Part shown: positions 8,048-18,258 of the stretch, piece after piece | Layout of the letters: each line of letters opens with the position of its first letter | Position numbering within the stretch: position 1 is the first letter of the stretch | NCBI GenBank assembly: GCA_016192075.1 | Contig: JACPUU010000002.1 | Coordinates: forward strand, 124,001 to 188,000 | DNA: 64,000 nt | Direction: 5' to 3' | From: Bacteroidota bacterium | GTDB taxonomy: Bacteria; Bacteroidota; Bacteroidia; Flavobacteriales_D; Crocinitomicaceae | Program-made: the position numbers and the translations under genes | The notes under the pieces: generated by a model | Told to the model about the DNA's origin: nothing | Databases searched by the model: none | The model's input: the letters and a program-made list of their open reading frames with translations, nothing else

Positions 8048-9394
8048 CTAATAAAGGGAATCATCCTTGATAAACTTTGATAACAACACCATATTCCCGT
8101 CCGTTACTCTGATGAAATAAATGCCCGGACTTAGATGCTCAATACCCAATGTTATTGGGCTATTTTGCATATCAGAATTTACGTTTTCTAACGATAGAAG
8201 CTTTCTGCCATGAACATCAGCTAATTCAATCTGAATGTCTGCTGACAATGACCGACTCAATGATAAAGTGATTGTTGAATTAGCCGGGTTTGGGTAAATG
8301 TTGAATGATTGATTTTGATTTTCCGGAACGGAATTCAATTCTGCATAGCGAGCAATATAGTTGTGCTCACTTCCACCTCCTTCTGTAAAACCTCCTCCGG
8401 CATAAAGATCACCGTTATATTCACATAAGGTTTGAACCCAATCATTAAGTCCATCTCCGGCCATTTCCCATTGTCCATTACCACGTTTCCAAACTGTGCT
8501 CCCGTAGTTATAACTTTGATCCCCGCCACCTCCGTAGAGTTCTCCTTCAAAAATCAATGTGGGTCCAAATCCACTCATAGCTTGCCATGTATACCAGTCG
8601 AAGTTAATACCATCCCAAAAATGAATTTCGTTCATGTAGTTACTGCCCATATCAGAAGCACCATAACAGAAAAGTAAAGTGTCTTGCCATTCAACCATTG
8701 AGACGGGAAAGGGGGGCAAGGTAACAGGAATTGTACCCCATGCAAGACCATCCCAATATGCAATATTTTCACATTCAATTACCCCTGCGCTATCAATGTT
8801 ACCAGATACAAAAAGTTTACTGTCATAAACTACTGAATTTCGACCGCCTCCGTGACCTGAACCATTTCTTACACCCTGTGCTACATTTTGCCAACCACCT
8901 CCGGTCCATTTGGCTATGCCTTTGGCTTCTATTCCCCCAATCGAATCAAATGTCCCAATCACATATAGTTCATCATTAAATACTTCAATTGATTCGGTAA
9001 AAATATAGCTTTGGTTCCCTAAAGAGAACCAACTATTTCCATCCCATCCAGCAACATTGAAGCAAGAAACTACACCAGCCGTATCAAAGCTACCAATAAC
9101 AAAAAGGCTATCATGATAAACTTTCATGTAGCGGGGATATGCAAGTCCTCCATACAATGTAAAACCATTACCCATAACAGACCATGAACTACCATCCCAG
9201 GCGGCAATTCCATTTACTGGTTCGTCACCAGCCATTGTAAATGTTCCACAGGCAACAAGCTGACCTTGAAATTCGACCAGATCAAAAACGCTACCACCAC
9301 TCAATTCTTGAGGTAATGAAAACCAGTTACGTTCTTGAGTGAATCCTGAATAAATACGAAGAAATACTGAAAGAACAATTAATACCTTTTTCAT
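8048..9394 (-). CDS. Secreted T9SS beta-propeller protein
   Basis: A 448-residue protein with a signal peptide (MKKVLIVLSVFLRIYSGFTQ) and at least six propeller-like repeats. Each has a WDG or WTG turn followed by W plus a hydrophobic strand (IAAWDGSSWSVMG, VAGWDGNSWFSLG, IAKWTGGGWQNVA, IAYWDGLAWG), then a strand ending in G with S-x-G or F-x-G. The C-terminus is a T9SS type A sorting domain (NIYPNPANSTITLSL, DVHGRKLLSL, GIYFIRV). It starts 3 bases after the stop of the large subtilase upstream, so the two form an operon. It probably binds a surface polymer or the partner protease; no enzyme motif is visible. Confidence 0.8.
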   Translation of the reverse strand: MKKVLIVLSVFLRIYSGFTQERNWFSLPQELSGGSVFDLVEFQGQLVACGTFTMAGDEPVNGIAAWDGSSWSVMGNGFTLYGGLAYPRYMKVYHDSLFVIGSFDTAGVVSCFNVAGWDGNSWFSLGNQSYIFTESIEVFNDELYVIGTFDSIGGIEAKGIAKWTGGGWQNVAQGVRNGSGHGGGRNSVVYDSKLFVSGNIDSAGVIECENIAYWDGLAWGTIPVTLPPFPVSMVEWQDTLLFCYGASDMGSNYMNEIHFWDGINFDWYTWQAMSGFGPTLIFEGELYGGGGDQSYNYGSTVWKRGNGQWEMAGDGLNDWVQTLCEYNGDLYAGGGFTEGGGSEHNYIARYAELNSVPENQNQSFNIYPNPANSTITLSLSRSLSADIQIELADVHGRKLLSLENVNSDMQNSPITLGIEHLSPGIYFIRVTDGNMVLLSKFIKDDSLY

Positions 9395-9397
9395 AGC

Positions 9398-12300
9398 TTA
9401 TTGTTTCACAACTCTGATGTGTTGCACCTCATCACCCAGACTTATTTTATAAATGTACAAACCTTTGGGCAAATTTGCTAATGATACGGGTATTTGCACT
9501 TTGGTATCATAAGTTCTTCCTGCGAAGACAGGTTTGATTAGTTTTCCAGTTAAATCAAAAAGCTCAACTGTTAAATCAGCATGTGCAAACCCCTCAATAA
9601 GTAAAACCTGACTTTCATCCGTTGGATTTGGGTAAACGGCTACATTAAAATTATACTCCGTTTCAGGAACATCTGCTGTGATTAAATTGGTATCACAGCG
9701 AAAAACAGTAAATGAAGCCTCAGGCTCGATAGCTGAACCTGATGGATCAAATGGTGCCCAGCCATAAAAGGATCCAAATTTCTTAATACGATAAGCGTAT
9801 CCTTTTATAGTCGCTGAGTTTTCGTCCACATCAATAATTTCAATTCTTTCTCTTGGGTACAGTTTATTCCCAGTTTCCAATTCTCCGAATAAATTGGATG
9901 AACTATGTCTTTCCCAAGCAGCCCTAAGGGTATCAGTCACAATAGCATACGGATAAGTGAAATTGAACGTAATTTCATAAACATCTGCGGTAAATTTAGT
10001 CTCAAGATTGTTCGGGTCATAAGGGAGAAAACTCACATTTGATTCGTTTTTATAGAATTCCGTAAAACGAACAGAATCCGATCCAATCATAGTAATTGAG
10101 GTAGTATAACTTGTTGAATCACTCACTCCGTAATGAATTATGTAGCAATTATCTTCTGCTAACATACTTACCGCATTTCCTATATTTAGCCTTCCATAGC
10201 CGGTATAATCGTCATATCCGGGAGCATCAGTATCAAATGCACTCAATTGAATAAGGTATTCACAATCTTCTGGAGCCAAATTGGCCGGGTCAGCGAACGG
10301 TTGATTGTGGTAACTCATTAACAGTGCAACTGCACCCGTGACGTGTGGAGTAGCGATAGATGTTCCTTCCATGATGGTATATCCAGTAGGAGCGTTGGTT
10401 GTCCATGTCCACAATCCGGAAGCAGGAGCTGCGACATCAACGCCTAGGCCATAACTCGGCAATGTGTATGGACCACCACCACCACCTCCATCAGCATAGT
10501 AGTCACCATCCCAATATTCACCGTCGCCTCCAGTGCCTCCAACGTTTAATACCCAATTGTCATCGAGACAAGCTGGCATCACCGGAGCAGCGGTTCCTAA
10601 ATTTCCACGGGCGGCAACAAAAGTGACTTGCGCCCGGTTTGCAAACCGAATAGCTTCTCGTAAACTAATCATATTATCAATTGTTTGATTCTCACTCTTA
10701 AGAATCCAGCTATTGTTAGACACATTAATTCCATACCCAAGGTTAGCGCTGGTGTCAATTGAACTAATCATAATTGCATCACATAGGTCAGAAATATCTG
10801 CCGGATATAACAGGTCTTCATCACTTTGAACCCTAAAATCATACAGGGATACTCCTTTGTTGCCGATAGAGTCATTTCCGCCCGCAATTCCAGCCATTCC
10901 TATCCCGTCGTTACGGGTGGCTCCAATAATTCCTGTGACCCAGGTACCGTGGTAACTTGGACCATAGGGAGTTGAAAATATAGAGTATCCGCTACCATGA
11001 AAATCCCAACCATCTGCAATTTTTGTTGAGCCTGTTCCATTTTGGAAGTCAGGATGATTTAATGAAATGCCAGTATCGAAAACACCGACTTTTACAAATG
11101 GTTCTCCTACTGCATGATCCCATGCTGGTTCTACATTGACGTGACATGAATCAAAGGGGTCGAACGTATGCAAATTACCTTGATAAATATAGTCTGGATC
11201 ATCAGGTACGCCCGCCATTTGAACAATCAGGTTCAGGTCGGCGTAGTGTATTTCTGGAAATAACAGCATTAAAGTATCAGATGCCTCTTTAATGTCTACT
11301 CCTTCAGGAAATTCAAAAACAAAAGTTGACCAAAATTGTGGAATTTTTATTGGTTTTGCAAGGCGTGAAGTAGTGAGAGTATCGGTGGTTTTTAATTTAT
11401 GATACATTCGATAAATTGTTATTTTGCATTCGGGGTCGTCACAAACATTTTCAAGGTTACGATAAAGCGAAGTGACAAACGCTGGTTCAAAAATTTCTTC
11501 AGGCGTCCAGAAATCTATTTCCATTTTGTTCACCTGGTCAAAGTTGATGTGTGATGTGTCGACGCACACAAGCAGATCACGCCTTTTGTAGACCGGTTCT
11601 GGTATTGTATCATAAACCATTGCAGTATCTTTTTCCTGCAACGAATACTTGATGCTTGTCATCCGGGTTCCGCTCACTGTTTCCGTAAACCCAGTAATGT
11701 AAACGTCATTTCCATCAACCTGAATGTCGAAACCATCATCGTCCAATGTGTCTGCCTGATACGACTTTAGTATCTTCATTGTTCCCTCAGCGTTGTATTT
11801 TGCAAACGCAAAGGAGTTAAGATTGTCTCGCCCTTGGCTTCCTGTCAGATAAACATCACCTGATGGTTCCACCGCCATTTTGCGGAATTTGATACCGTCT
11901 TCGGTAACAGTGTTTCCTAACAGCTCTGTCCATAGTGTATCTCCATTGGTCGCGTACTTAATTGTAATCCCTTTATATTTCCCGGTAGTTTCTTCCGTGT
12001 ATCCTGTAATATAAACATTACCGCTAGCATCAATTCCAATGTCATTCGCAACGTCTTCCAGATTTTCTTCGTAATCCGCAATCCACTTGAGAGAAAGTGC
12101 GGAATCTAATTTGATCGTTTGGATATTCTTATTCCCTGAAACGGTGGCGTACCCGGTAATGTAAATACCGTTCAAAGAATCAGTAGCCATTGCATTTGCT
12201 TCAACCATCGTTGCTCCGGTAATTCCTGTGCGGTTTGAACTTATTACAGCGCCGGTTGTTTTATTGTATCTTATTGTAGCTATGTCCCAATCATTTACAG

Positions 12301-12961
12301 CAGCAGCTGACCCGCCAGATACAAGCAAATAGGAACTGGAAAATGAAAGCGAAGTTGCTCCATCATGAAGGGAATTATAATCATAGTAGGAAGACCAAAC
12401 CAATACATTCGAATTACTTACCAAAATTGTACCGTAATTAGAAAAGCCATTACTTGCTTCAGATCCCCCGGTTACATAAATAGCCGAAGTCCCGTCAATG
12501 ATTAAATTTGCAGGAATGTCATCACCATTACCTGCACCGTTCCAATTCCTGGCCCAAATCTGGCTTCCAGTAGAGGCATCGTATTTTAGCAGGCAGTAGT
12601 CGTATCCTGTACTGGTATTTTTTGCCGTACCCACAACGTAAATGTATCCATCGGAAGAATATTTTAACTCAATCCCGTAATCATTTTCACTCGCTGATCC
12701 TGCATAGGTAGCACTCCAAAGTGTATCGCCGTTGGAATCCAGTTTGAGCGTGTAAATATCCGTGTTACCGCCTCCATTGAGTACATTACCAGTAACATAC
12801 AATTTGCCAGCCACGACAATGGTAGAGGTGTGGTAATAGCCCGTTCCCACGACAGGACCAGTTTCTACCCATTCGCGGTTGGCATAAATTTGAGAATAAC
12901 TTTGCATAGAGGCTAACACGCTAAATAGCAAAAAGAGAATTTTTTGGATTTTTGGATTCAT
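9398..12961 (-). CDS. Giant secreted subtilase (S8) with SBBP propeller and T9SS domain
   Basis: The protein has 1,187 residues. After a signal peptide (FLLFSVLASMQSYSQ), residues about 45-450 hold repeated propeller blades of the SBBP kind (IYVTGxxxxxxGNxDIxTIKLDS pattern). Residues about 600-900 are a subtilisin-like peptidase with the full triad: Asp629 (VFDTGIS), His671 (YHGTWVTG) and Ser868 (EGTSIATPHVTG). A beta-sandwich and a T9SS sorting domain (VYPNPTDESQ, DLTGKLI, GLYIYKI) finish it. It is a paralogue of the protein at 14755-18258 with the same layout. The following gene (8048-9394) is read from the same transcript. It should act outside the cell as a protease. Confidence 0.9.
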   Translation of the reverse strand: MNPKIQKILFLLFSVLASMQSYSQIYANREWVETGPVVGTGYYHTSTIVVAGKLYVTGNVLNGGGNTDIYTLKLDSNGDTLWSATYAGSASENDYGIELKYSSDGYIYVVGTAKNTSTGYDYCLLKYDASTGSQIWARNWNGAGNGDDIPANLIIDGTSAIYVTGGSEASNGFSNYGTILVSNSNVLVWSSYYDYNSLHDGATSLSFSSSYLLVSGGSAAAVNDWDIATIRYNKTTGAVISSNRTGITGATMVEANAMATDSLNGIYITGYATVSGNKNIQTIKLDSALSLKWIADYEENLEDVANDIGIDASGNVYITGYTEETTGKYKGITIKYATNGDTLWTELLGNTVTEDGIKFRKMAVEPSGDVYLTGSQGRDNLNSFAFAKYNAEGTMKILKSYQADTLDDDGFDIQVDGNDVYITGFTETVSGTRMTSIKYSLQEKDTAMVYDTIPEPVYKRRDLLVCVDTSHINFDQVNKMEIDFWTPEEIFEPAFVTSLYRNLENVCDDPECKITIYRMYHKLKTTDTLTTSRLAKPIKIPQFWSTFVFEFPEGVDIKEASDTLMLLFPEIHYADLNLIVQMAGVPDDPDYIYQGNLHTFDPFDSCHVNVEPAWDHAVGEPFVKVGVFDTGISLNHPDFQNGTGSTKIADGWDFHGSGYSIFSTPYGPSYHGTWVTGIIGATRNDGIGMAGIAGGNDSIGNKGVSLYDFRVQSDEDLLYPADISDLCDAIMISSIDTSANLGYGINVSNNSWILKSENQTIDNMISLREAIRFANRAQVTFVAARGNLGTAAPVMPACLDDNWVLNVGGTGGDGEYWDGDYYADGGGGGGPYTLPSYGLGVDVAAPASGLWTWTTNAPTGYTIMEGTSIATPHVTGAVALLMSYHNQPFADPANLAPEDCEYLIQLSAFDTDAPGYDDYTGYGRLNIGNAVSMLAEDNCYIIHYGVSDSTSYTTSITMIGSDSVRFTEFYKNESNVSFLPYDPNNLETKFTADVYEITFNFTYPYAIVTDTLRAAWERHSSSNLFGELETGNKLYPRERIEIIDVDENSATIKGYAYRIKKFGSFYGWAPFDPSGSAIEPEASFTVFRCDTNLITADVPETEYNFNVAVYPNPTDESQVLLIEGFAHADLTVELFDLTGKLIKPVFAGRTYDTKVQIPVSLANLPKGLYIYKISLGDEVQHIRVVKQ

Positions 12962-13386
12962 GATTTTTTACGATTAAAAGTATATTGAATGTTTAAATGG
13001 GCGTAATTGTTGAACCAGTTGCTTAATTTGATCTGTGAAAATGTTCGCCAAGATAAAACAACAAAATAAATTATGAGTACCAAAAAAATTCTAAATTATA
13101 CCTTTTGTATACATCTCTTCTCCATACTCTGTCAATATTGAGAATTGCATTTATTTATTTTTGAAAGTTCCAGGGTTTCATTCACAAAAACGTAATTTCC
13201 ACATGACAAAAAACGTATTTTCCACCTGACAACTGCGGGAAATACGGTGACAAAAATTCAGAATTCTCAGTCAACGCTTGTATCATGAAAAAAATGGGTT
13301 ACGGCAACATCGAGAAATTTTTTTGATTTCATTTGGCAGCTACAATCACCTATATCGGATAGGTTAATTAGAAGGGGCGTCAAAGG
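12962..13386. other. Intergenic region with a repeat cluster
   Basis: There is no gene here. It holds the upstream region of the subtilase operon and, at 13190-13252, a cluster of near-identical 20-base repeats listed separately. A dyad around TATAC-CTTTT-GTATA lies near 13100. Confidence 0.4.
13190..13252. repeat. Two 20-base direct repeats plus an inverted third copy
   Basis: ACGTAATTTCCACATGACAA (13190-13209) is repeated as ACGTATTTTCCACCTGACAA (13213-13232), 18 of 20 bases identical, with a period of 23 bases. Just beyond it GGGAAATACG (about 13237-13246) is the reverse complement of the repeat start with one change. Evenly spaced repeats of this kind are typical of operators or iteron-like binding arrays. 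No function is shown. Confidence 0.5.
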
Positions 13387-13599
13387 TTACCATTCCTTAG
13401 GAAATATTTTTGCCACGCGTCTGCACGTCAGTATTCGATGAGGTTCAAAACATAATTCTTCTGCAAGTCCAGATTTGAAATTTGCAAGTAGCTTTTCAAA
13501 ATCCTTTTCGGTTTCTCCTGTTTCTAAAGTCAGTACTACGGTTTTTTCCTGCCCCGTTCTTATAATTTCGACTAAAATGCAGTATATTTCAATGTGCAT
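13387..13599 (-). CDS. Small hypothetical protein
   Basis: The ATG at 13599 gives 70 residues (MHIEIYCILVEIIRTGQEKT); a longer frame from 13635 adds 12 residues. The middle is acidic and Thr-rich (VVLTLETGETEKDFEKLLANFKSGL), which suggests a beta strand followed by a helix, and the end is Cys/Arg-rich (PHRILTCRRVAKIFP). It lies alone between two subtilase operons. I do not recognise it, and it could be a chance frame. Confidence 0.4.
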   Translation of the reverse strand: MHIEIYCILVEIIRTGQEKTVVLTLETGETEKDFEKLLANFKSGLAEELCFEPHRILTCRRVAKIFPKEW

Positions 13600-13718
13600 G
13601 ACTATAAACAAGCTCTGTAAACTGAAAGCCTTCAAAAGGGATTATTTAGAGATCATTTTTCTCGGTCAATCCCCAGATTGCGTAAATTTTATTCTGATAA
13701 TTTGAAGTGATCACGAAC

Positions 13719-14777
13719 TTATTCGCCAATCACCTGTTCAGTGCCGCACCCGTCAATTTCAAGCAGCCATACTTCGTTTTGTACATCAATATTAACTTCG
13801 TCCAAAGGAGTAGAAATAACTTTTTGTACTAACAATTTACTGCCGTCATTTGATATGCTTAAATGGTGATAATACCGCGTTCGGCAACCAATTTTTATTT
13901 TGGACCGTGAGCCGTCAGAAGTACTTCCTTTATAAAGTGCTTCCCGGAATCTGGTGTAATAAACATTTCCGTTGGCATAAACTATATCAGTAACCAAACC
14001 AATAGGAGAAGATGAATACAATGAAACGACAGGGCTGGAAGTAACATTATCCAAATCGCTGCTTACTCTGTAAATCCCACTGTATATTCCTTCAAATTCG
14101 CCAACGAAAAAAAATTGGTTATTCTCATCGACAGCCGCAGTCGTCCAATTCTGATAATAATTACCTGGAACCACGTGCGGCGCCATCACTGAATCAACAA
14201 AATTGCCGTTCAGGTCAATAACCATCATTTTATATTCATTGTATAAATCAGGATTGGCCTCAAGTTCAAAATTGGTATAATTTTTCATTCGGGCATAAAT
14301 CACCCTGTCACCTTCAAAATTGAACATTGGAAACTGGTCATTTACATCAAACGTTAGTTGTGTTAATTGCGTACCATCATCCTTAATTTTCCAAACTTTC
14401 CAATTTGTTGTTGAGAATACGATCCAACCTTGTTTTCCCCATTTGGGGGCTGTGGCTATTGGAACTGAATTGCACAATACACTTTCTTCTTTAGTAGAGA
14501 TTGTGTATTTTACTAACTCAGCGTTAGCAGAGACACCCGTGCGAAGAAAAACAAATTCATCGTTGTTGTTTGGATTAAAACACGGTGATAGGTATTGTGT
14601 ACCTGATGATGTGAATACGTAACCGAAACCGGGCTCCGGTGGAAAGTCATGACACCAATCTTCTGTACATCCATCAGGAGGATTTGGAATTACAGGTACT
14701 GGGGTGTCTTTGCGACACCCCAGTACTGCTACTGTAATTACTATAAATGTTATGTTATTCCTTAATGAATTTTTCAT
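13719..14777 (-). CDS. Lipoprotein with TolB-like beta-propeller
   Basis: From the ATG at 14777 this gives 352 residues with a lipoprotein signal (ITVAVLGCRKD, Cys likely lipidated) and a Pro-rich linker. The rest has WD40-like TolB/PD40 blades: YLSPCFNPNNNDEFVFLR, IATAPKWGKQGWIVFST, FPMFNFEGDRVIYAR. The start overlaps the end of the subtilase gene by 23 bases, so they form an operon that mirrors the one at 8048-12961: subtilase first, propeller second. Here the propeller is lipid-anchored instead of T9SS-exported. It may bind peptides or glycans for the protease. Confidence 0.75.
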   Translation of the reverse strand: MKNSLRNNITFIVITVAVLGCRKDTPVPVIPNPPDGCTEDWCHDFPPEPGFGYVFTSSGTQYLSPCFNPNNNDEFVFLRTGVSANAELVKYTISTKEESVLCNSVPIATAPKWGKQGWIVFSTTNWKVWKIKDDGTQLTQLTFDVNDQFPMFNFEGDRVIYARMKNYTNFELEANPDLYNEYKMMVIDLNGNFVDSVMAPHVVPGNYYQNWTTAAVDENNQFFFVGEFEGIYSGIYRVSSDLDNVTSSPVVSLYSSSPIGLVTDIVYANGNVYYTRFREALYKGSTSDGSRSKIKIGCRTRYYHHLSISNDGSKLLVQKVISTPLDEVNIDVQNEVWLLEIDGCGTEQVIGE

Positions 14778-17700
14778 AATAGAACTCATCATTAACAGCA
14801 ATCTTTACAACGTAAGTACCTTTGGAAAGGTTGTTCACGTCAAAATTGACAAATTGTTGTCCTTGACTATAGGATCTTTGCTCAATTGATCGAACCAGTC
14901 TGCCTTGAAGATCAAACATCTCAATCGAAATTTGAGAATCCTGTACAGGCATAAACATAACTGTTAGGTTACTAGACGTTGGATTCGGATAACATGAGTA
15001 ATGGAATTCATTTGCAACAATTTCCCCGACACCTGCATAGTCCGATTCCAAATGTAAGGTATATGCGTAATTAATTGTTGCTCCTGGTGCAAAAGGATAC
15101 CATATATCAACCGGATTTCCATCCTCATCCTCGGTTAAATGGATTATTCTACCAGTCCATGTTGCAGTTGAATTATTAACTCCAGACAGGCTCATTTGAC
15201 CATAGTAATTTGGCTTGTTGTTTGAAAAAGTATTAAGAGCCAACAGGTTGGTGTGATAATGCAATGGCCAAGAGTTAAGGATTATATCGCCCGGATTGAG
15301 GACATGTGAATGTGTTCCTGTAGCTTCCCATACCTCACCCTTATAAGTGCCATAAGCATATCCGCCACCTGGACTTATACCGTAAAAAGTAGTCAACGTA
15401 CCACCACAATTTAAGCATGTTGAAGATCCTGTATTAAATGTTGCTGAACCATAGTAGTGTCTTATGACGTATTGTGATTTGTCTATTTTGTCAAAAACTG
15501 CCCCAGCATTAAGAAGTCCCCAGCCTGTATAGTTATCATATCCAGCTGTTGCAGGAGCTGTAGCATTATCAACTGCATAACGTTGCATCAAAAACTCAAC
15601 GTCTTCAGGCGTTAAATTGCTCGGTGTAGCTGTTTGGTCGTTGATATAACTTAGCATCAGTCCTGCTACACCTGAGACAAAAGGTGCTGATGCTGATGTT
15701 CCTGAGAATGCAGCATACGCATTATTAGAGGTGTTGTGTGTTGACATAATGGTAACCGGATCGGAAGGAGCCATAAGATCGACATTATCATGCCAACTTG
15801 ACTGTGGATGATGGTTTCCAAGGGAATCACTTCCTCCAACAGACATTACCCAATATTCTTTCCTGGCATGTGACGGATATAATTCATCTCCAAAACCTGA
15901 ATTGCCTTTGCTGCAAACCAATAATGTCCCATTTCTAAAAATTTGATTTTGTGCAGATGCCATTAAACTTTCAGAGTATGAATCATAATCATAGTCTTGA
16001 CCAAAGCTGCAATTCATAATATGTAAACCGTATCCATATCCTTCGGTTGTATTGGATGAGCCTTCCAACAGAGCTGAGGTAATGACATCAACACCGTATA
16101 AAAAAAGGTTGCCTGGTTGGGAGACCCTGAATCCATAAAGTGATAATCCATCCATACCACCAGCACCTCCGCCAACACCCGCAACACCTTCGCTGTTATG
16201 GCGGTACGCGCCAATTATTCCTGCAACTGAAGTGCCGTGTCCGTTATACCAAGTCGTAATCGGGTCTCCTCCATTTGCTATCGAACTAAGATCTCCGCCG
16301 GTTCCATAGTCTTTACCACCTTTAATTACTGTAGTACCACTAATGATTCCTTGAAAATCAACATGAGAATATTTTATCCCTGAATCGTAAATTCCAATCT
16401 CTATAGTCGATTTACCTGTTTCGCGGCTCCATGCAGGAAGGATATTTATATCGCAATTGGGGTAGTCGCCTCCGTAGAGTGAATACTGATCAGTGTAAAG
16501 ATCATCGTTTGTAGTAAAGGCAAAAAGAAAGTTAGTTTGCGCATACTCAATGTGAGGTGAAAGAGTAGAATCAATTGAATCTATAATTGCTAATTCATTC
16601 TCGCCTGGAACTGATAAGACAAGGGTTGACCAAAAACTTGGAAAGGGAATTTCATGGCCTTGACGGGTTATTGCAAGTGTATCTGTAGTTGTTAGCCCAA
16701 TGAAAATTTTGTAAGTCCGAACCTTATTCCAATCCACACTTGGATATTTATTGTCGAGTAAATTAATTATACCTGGCTCTACAAATTCATCCAATGTGCC
16801 AAATGTGATTTCCTTGTTATCAATAATCTCATGCTTTATTGAATCAGGATTAAATGAAATAATTACTTCATCACCTATATAGTTTGCTACATCGTTGGTA
16901 TCTAAAACAGGCGTCATTGTCCTTTCATCAATTGAATATTTCAAAATATTCAAGCGGTTGATACCTACTGTTTTTTCAAGTCCGGTGATATACACCTCTT
17001 TTCCGTAAACATTAATATCATACGCTTCATAATTCACTGTATCGCTTTGGTAATCTCGTACTAATTTTATTTCACCATCTGTATCATATTTCACAAACAA
17101 CATTTTGCTTTGGCCTCCAATAGTTGATGTTCCGGTCAGGTAAACATCACCGTTACTGTCTACACTCATTTTTTCAGCCCGCGCATTTTCAAGTGGCCCG
17201 GAATTTCCAATTTCACGAACCCATTGCTGCGTGCCTGAACTGTTGAATTTAATGGTGAGGAAATTTGACCCACCGTTTTGCAGATAGGTAACCCCGGTTA
17301 CATAGACATTTCCACTGGCATCTACACCAATGTCTTTTCCGATGTCATCGTAATCGCCTTGGTAATTGACGATGTAGACCAAGGAAAGATTTGAGTCCAA
17401 CTTTACTAATTGTAAATCCTTATCCCCGGAAAGTGCATACCCGGTAATGTACACGTTATTGAGTGCATCAGTTGTCATGGCAAAAGCCTCTTCCATTGTT
17501 GCACCGGTAACGTTCGTCCGGTTGGTATTGGAAATAACTCCGGTGGATTTGTTTACAGTAACGGTAGCAATGTCCCAATCTCCGGCATCAGCGGCAGATA
17601 CCCCCGTTACATTGTAGGTAGTTGACCCACCGCCAGCAAAACCGGACGCCCCGTCATGCAAATGGGCGTAATCGTAATACTGGCTATATACAAGTGATCC

Positions 17701-18258
17701 CGTGCTGGAAATTTTTACTATACCATAGTCAGACAGGCCATTGGAAGACTCCGACAAACCAACTACATAGGAGCCGATTGCACCGGCTCCGTCAATGTTA
17801 ATTGCCGTTGGCACATCGTCCCCGTTAGCGACTCCGTTCCACGTATAACTCCACTGCAAACTACCCGCTGAATTGTATTTTAAAATGCGGTAATCATAGC
17901 CGGTATAAGTATTTTTAACCGCCGCCACCACGTATACGTTTCCACTGGCATCGGCCTTGAGGTCAACTCCGTAATCGTCTCCGTTGGCGGATCCACTGCT
18001 GGTCACCATCCACAAAGTGTCTCCATTGGAATCGTACTTAATGGTCAATACATCAGCATCACCATTTCCGTTAATGGTGTTACCTGTTACGATCAGTTTA
18101 CCCGATTGCACAATAGATGCGGTATGAAACAGGGCATTGCCGACAATAGGCGTCCTATCAACCCATTCAAGGTTGGTGTAGTTCATTTGTGCAAAGCCGC
18201 CGGAAGTTACAAAAATGCCTCCCGCCAAAAGCCATGCGCTTTTTAGTATTCGTTTCAT
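14755..18258 (-). CDS. Second giant secreted subtilase (S8) with SBBP propeller and T9SS domain
   Basis: The ATG at 18258 is chosen because it starts a good signal peptide (MKRILKSAWLLAGGIF to GGFAQ); this gives 1,167 residues, and an in-frame start at 18303 adds 15 non-signal residues. Layout matches the 9398-12961 protein: SBBP propeller blades (residues about 30-450), then the S8 domain with Asp625 (IYDSGIK), His674 (GHGTSVAGI) and Ser855 (SGTSASAPFVSG), then a beta region and a T9SS domain (CYPNPTSSNLTVMF, DLQGRLV, GTYVVKI). The N-termini (TNLEWVDRTPIVG versus ANREWVETGPVVG) are clearly homologous. A duplication within the island is likely. Confidence 0.9.
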   Translation of the reverse strand: MKRILKSAWLLAGGIFVTSGGFAQMNYTNLEWVDRTPIVGNALFHTASIVQSGKLIVTGNTINGNGDADVLTIKYDSNGDTLWMVTSSGSANGDDYGVDLKADASGNVYVVAAVKNTYTGYDYRILKYNSAGSLQWSYTWNGVANGDDVPTAINIDGAGAIGSYVVGLSESSNGLSDYGIVKISSTGSLVYSQYYDYAHLHDGASGFAGGGSTTYNVTGVSAADAGDWDIATVTVNKSTGVISNTNRTNVTGATMEEAFAMTTDALNNVYITGYALSGDKDLQLVKLDSNLSLVYIVNYQGDYDDIGKDIGVDASGNVYVTGVTYLQNGGSNFLTIKFNSSGTQQWVREIGNSGPLENARAEKMSVDSNGDVYLTGTSTIGGQSKMLFVKYDTDGEIKLVRDYQSDTVNYEAYDINVYGKEVYITGLEKTVGINRLNILKYSIDERTMTPVLDTNDVANYIGDEVIISFNPDSIKHEIIDNKEITFGTLDEFVEPGIINLLDNKYPSVDWNKVRTYKIFIGLTTTDTLAITRQGHEIPFPSFWSTLVLSVPGENELAIIDSIDSTLSPHIEYAQTNFLFAFTTNDDLYTDQYSLYGGDYPNCDINILPAWSRETGKSTIEIGIYDSGIKYSHVDFQGIISGTTVIKGGKDYGTGGDLSSIANGGDPITTWYNGHGTSVAGIIGAYRHNSEGVAGVGGGAGGMDGLSLYGFRVSQPGNLFLYGVDVITSALLEGSSNTTEGYGYGLHIMNCSFGQDYDYDSYSESLMASAQNQIFRNGTLLVCSKGNSGFGDELYPSHARKEYWVMSVGGSDSLGNHHPQSSWHDNVDLMAPSDPVTIMSTHNTSNNAYAAFSGTSASAPFVSGVAGLMLSYINDQTATPSNLTPEDVEFLMQRYAVDNATAPATAGYDNYTGWGLLNAGAVFDKIDKSQYVIRHYYGSATFNTGSSTCLNCGGTLTTFYGISPGGGYAYGTYKGEVWEATGTHSHVLNPGDIILNSWPLHYHTNLLALNTFSNNKPNYYGQMSLSGVNNSTATWTGRIIHLTEDEDGNPVDIWYPFAPGATINYAYTLHLESDYAGVGEIVANEFHYSCYPNPTSSNLTVMFMPVQDSQISIEMFDLQGRLVRSIEQRSYSQGQQFVNFDVNNLSKGTYVVKIAVNDEFYYEKFIKE

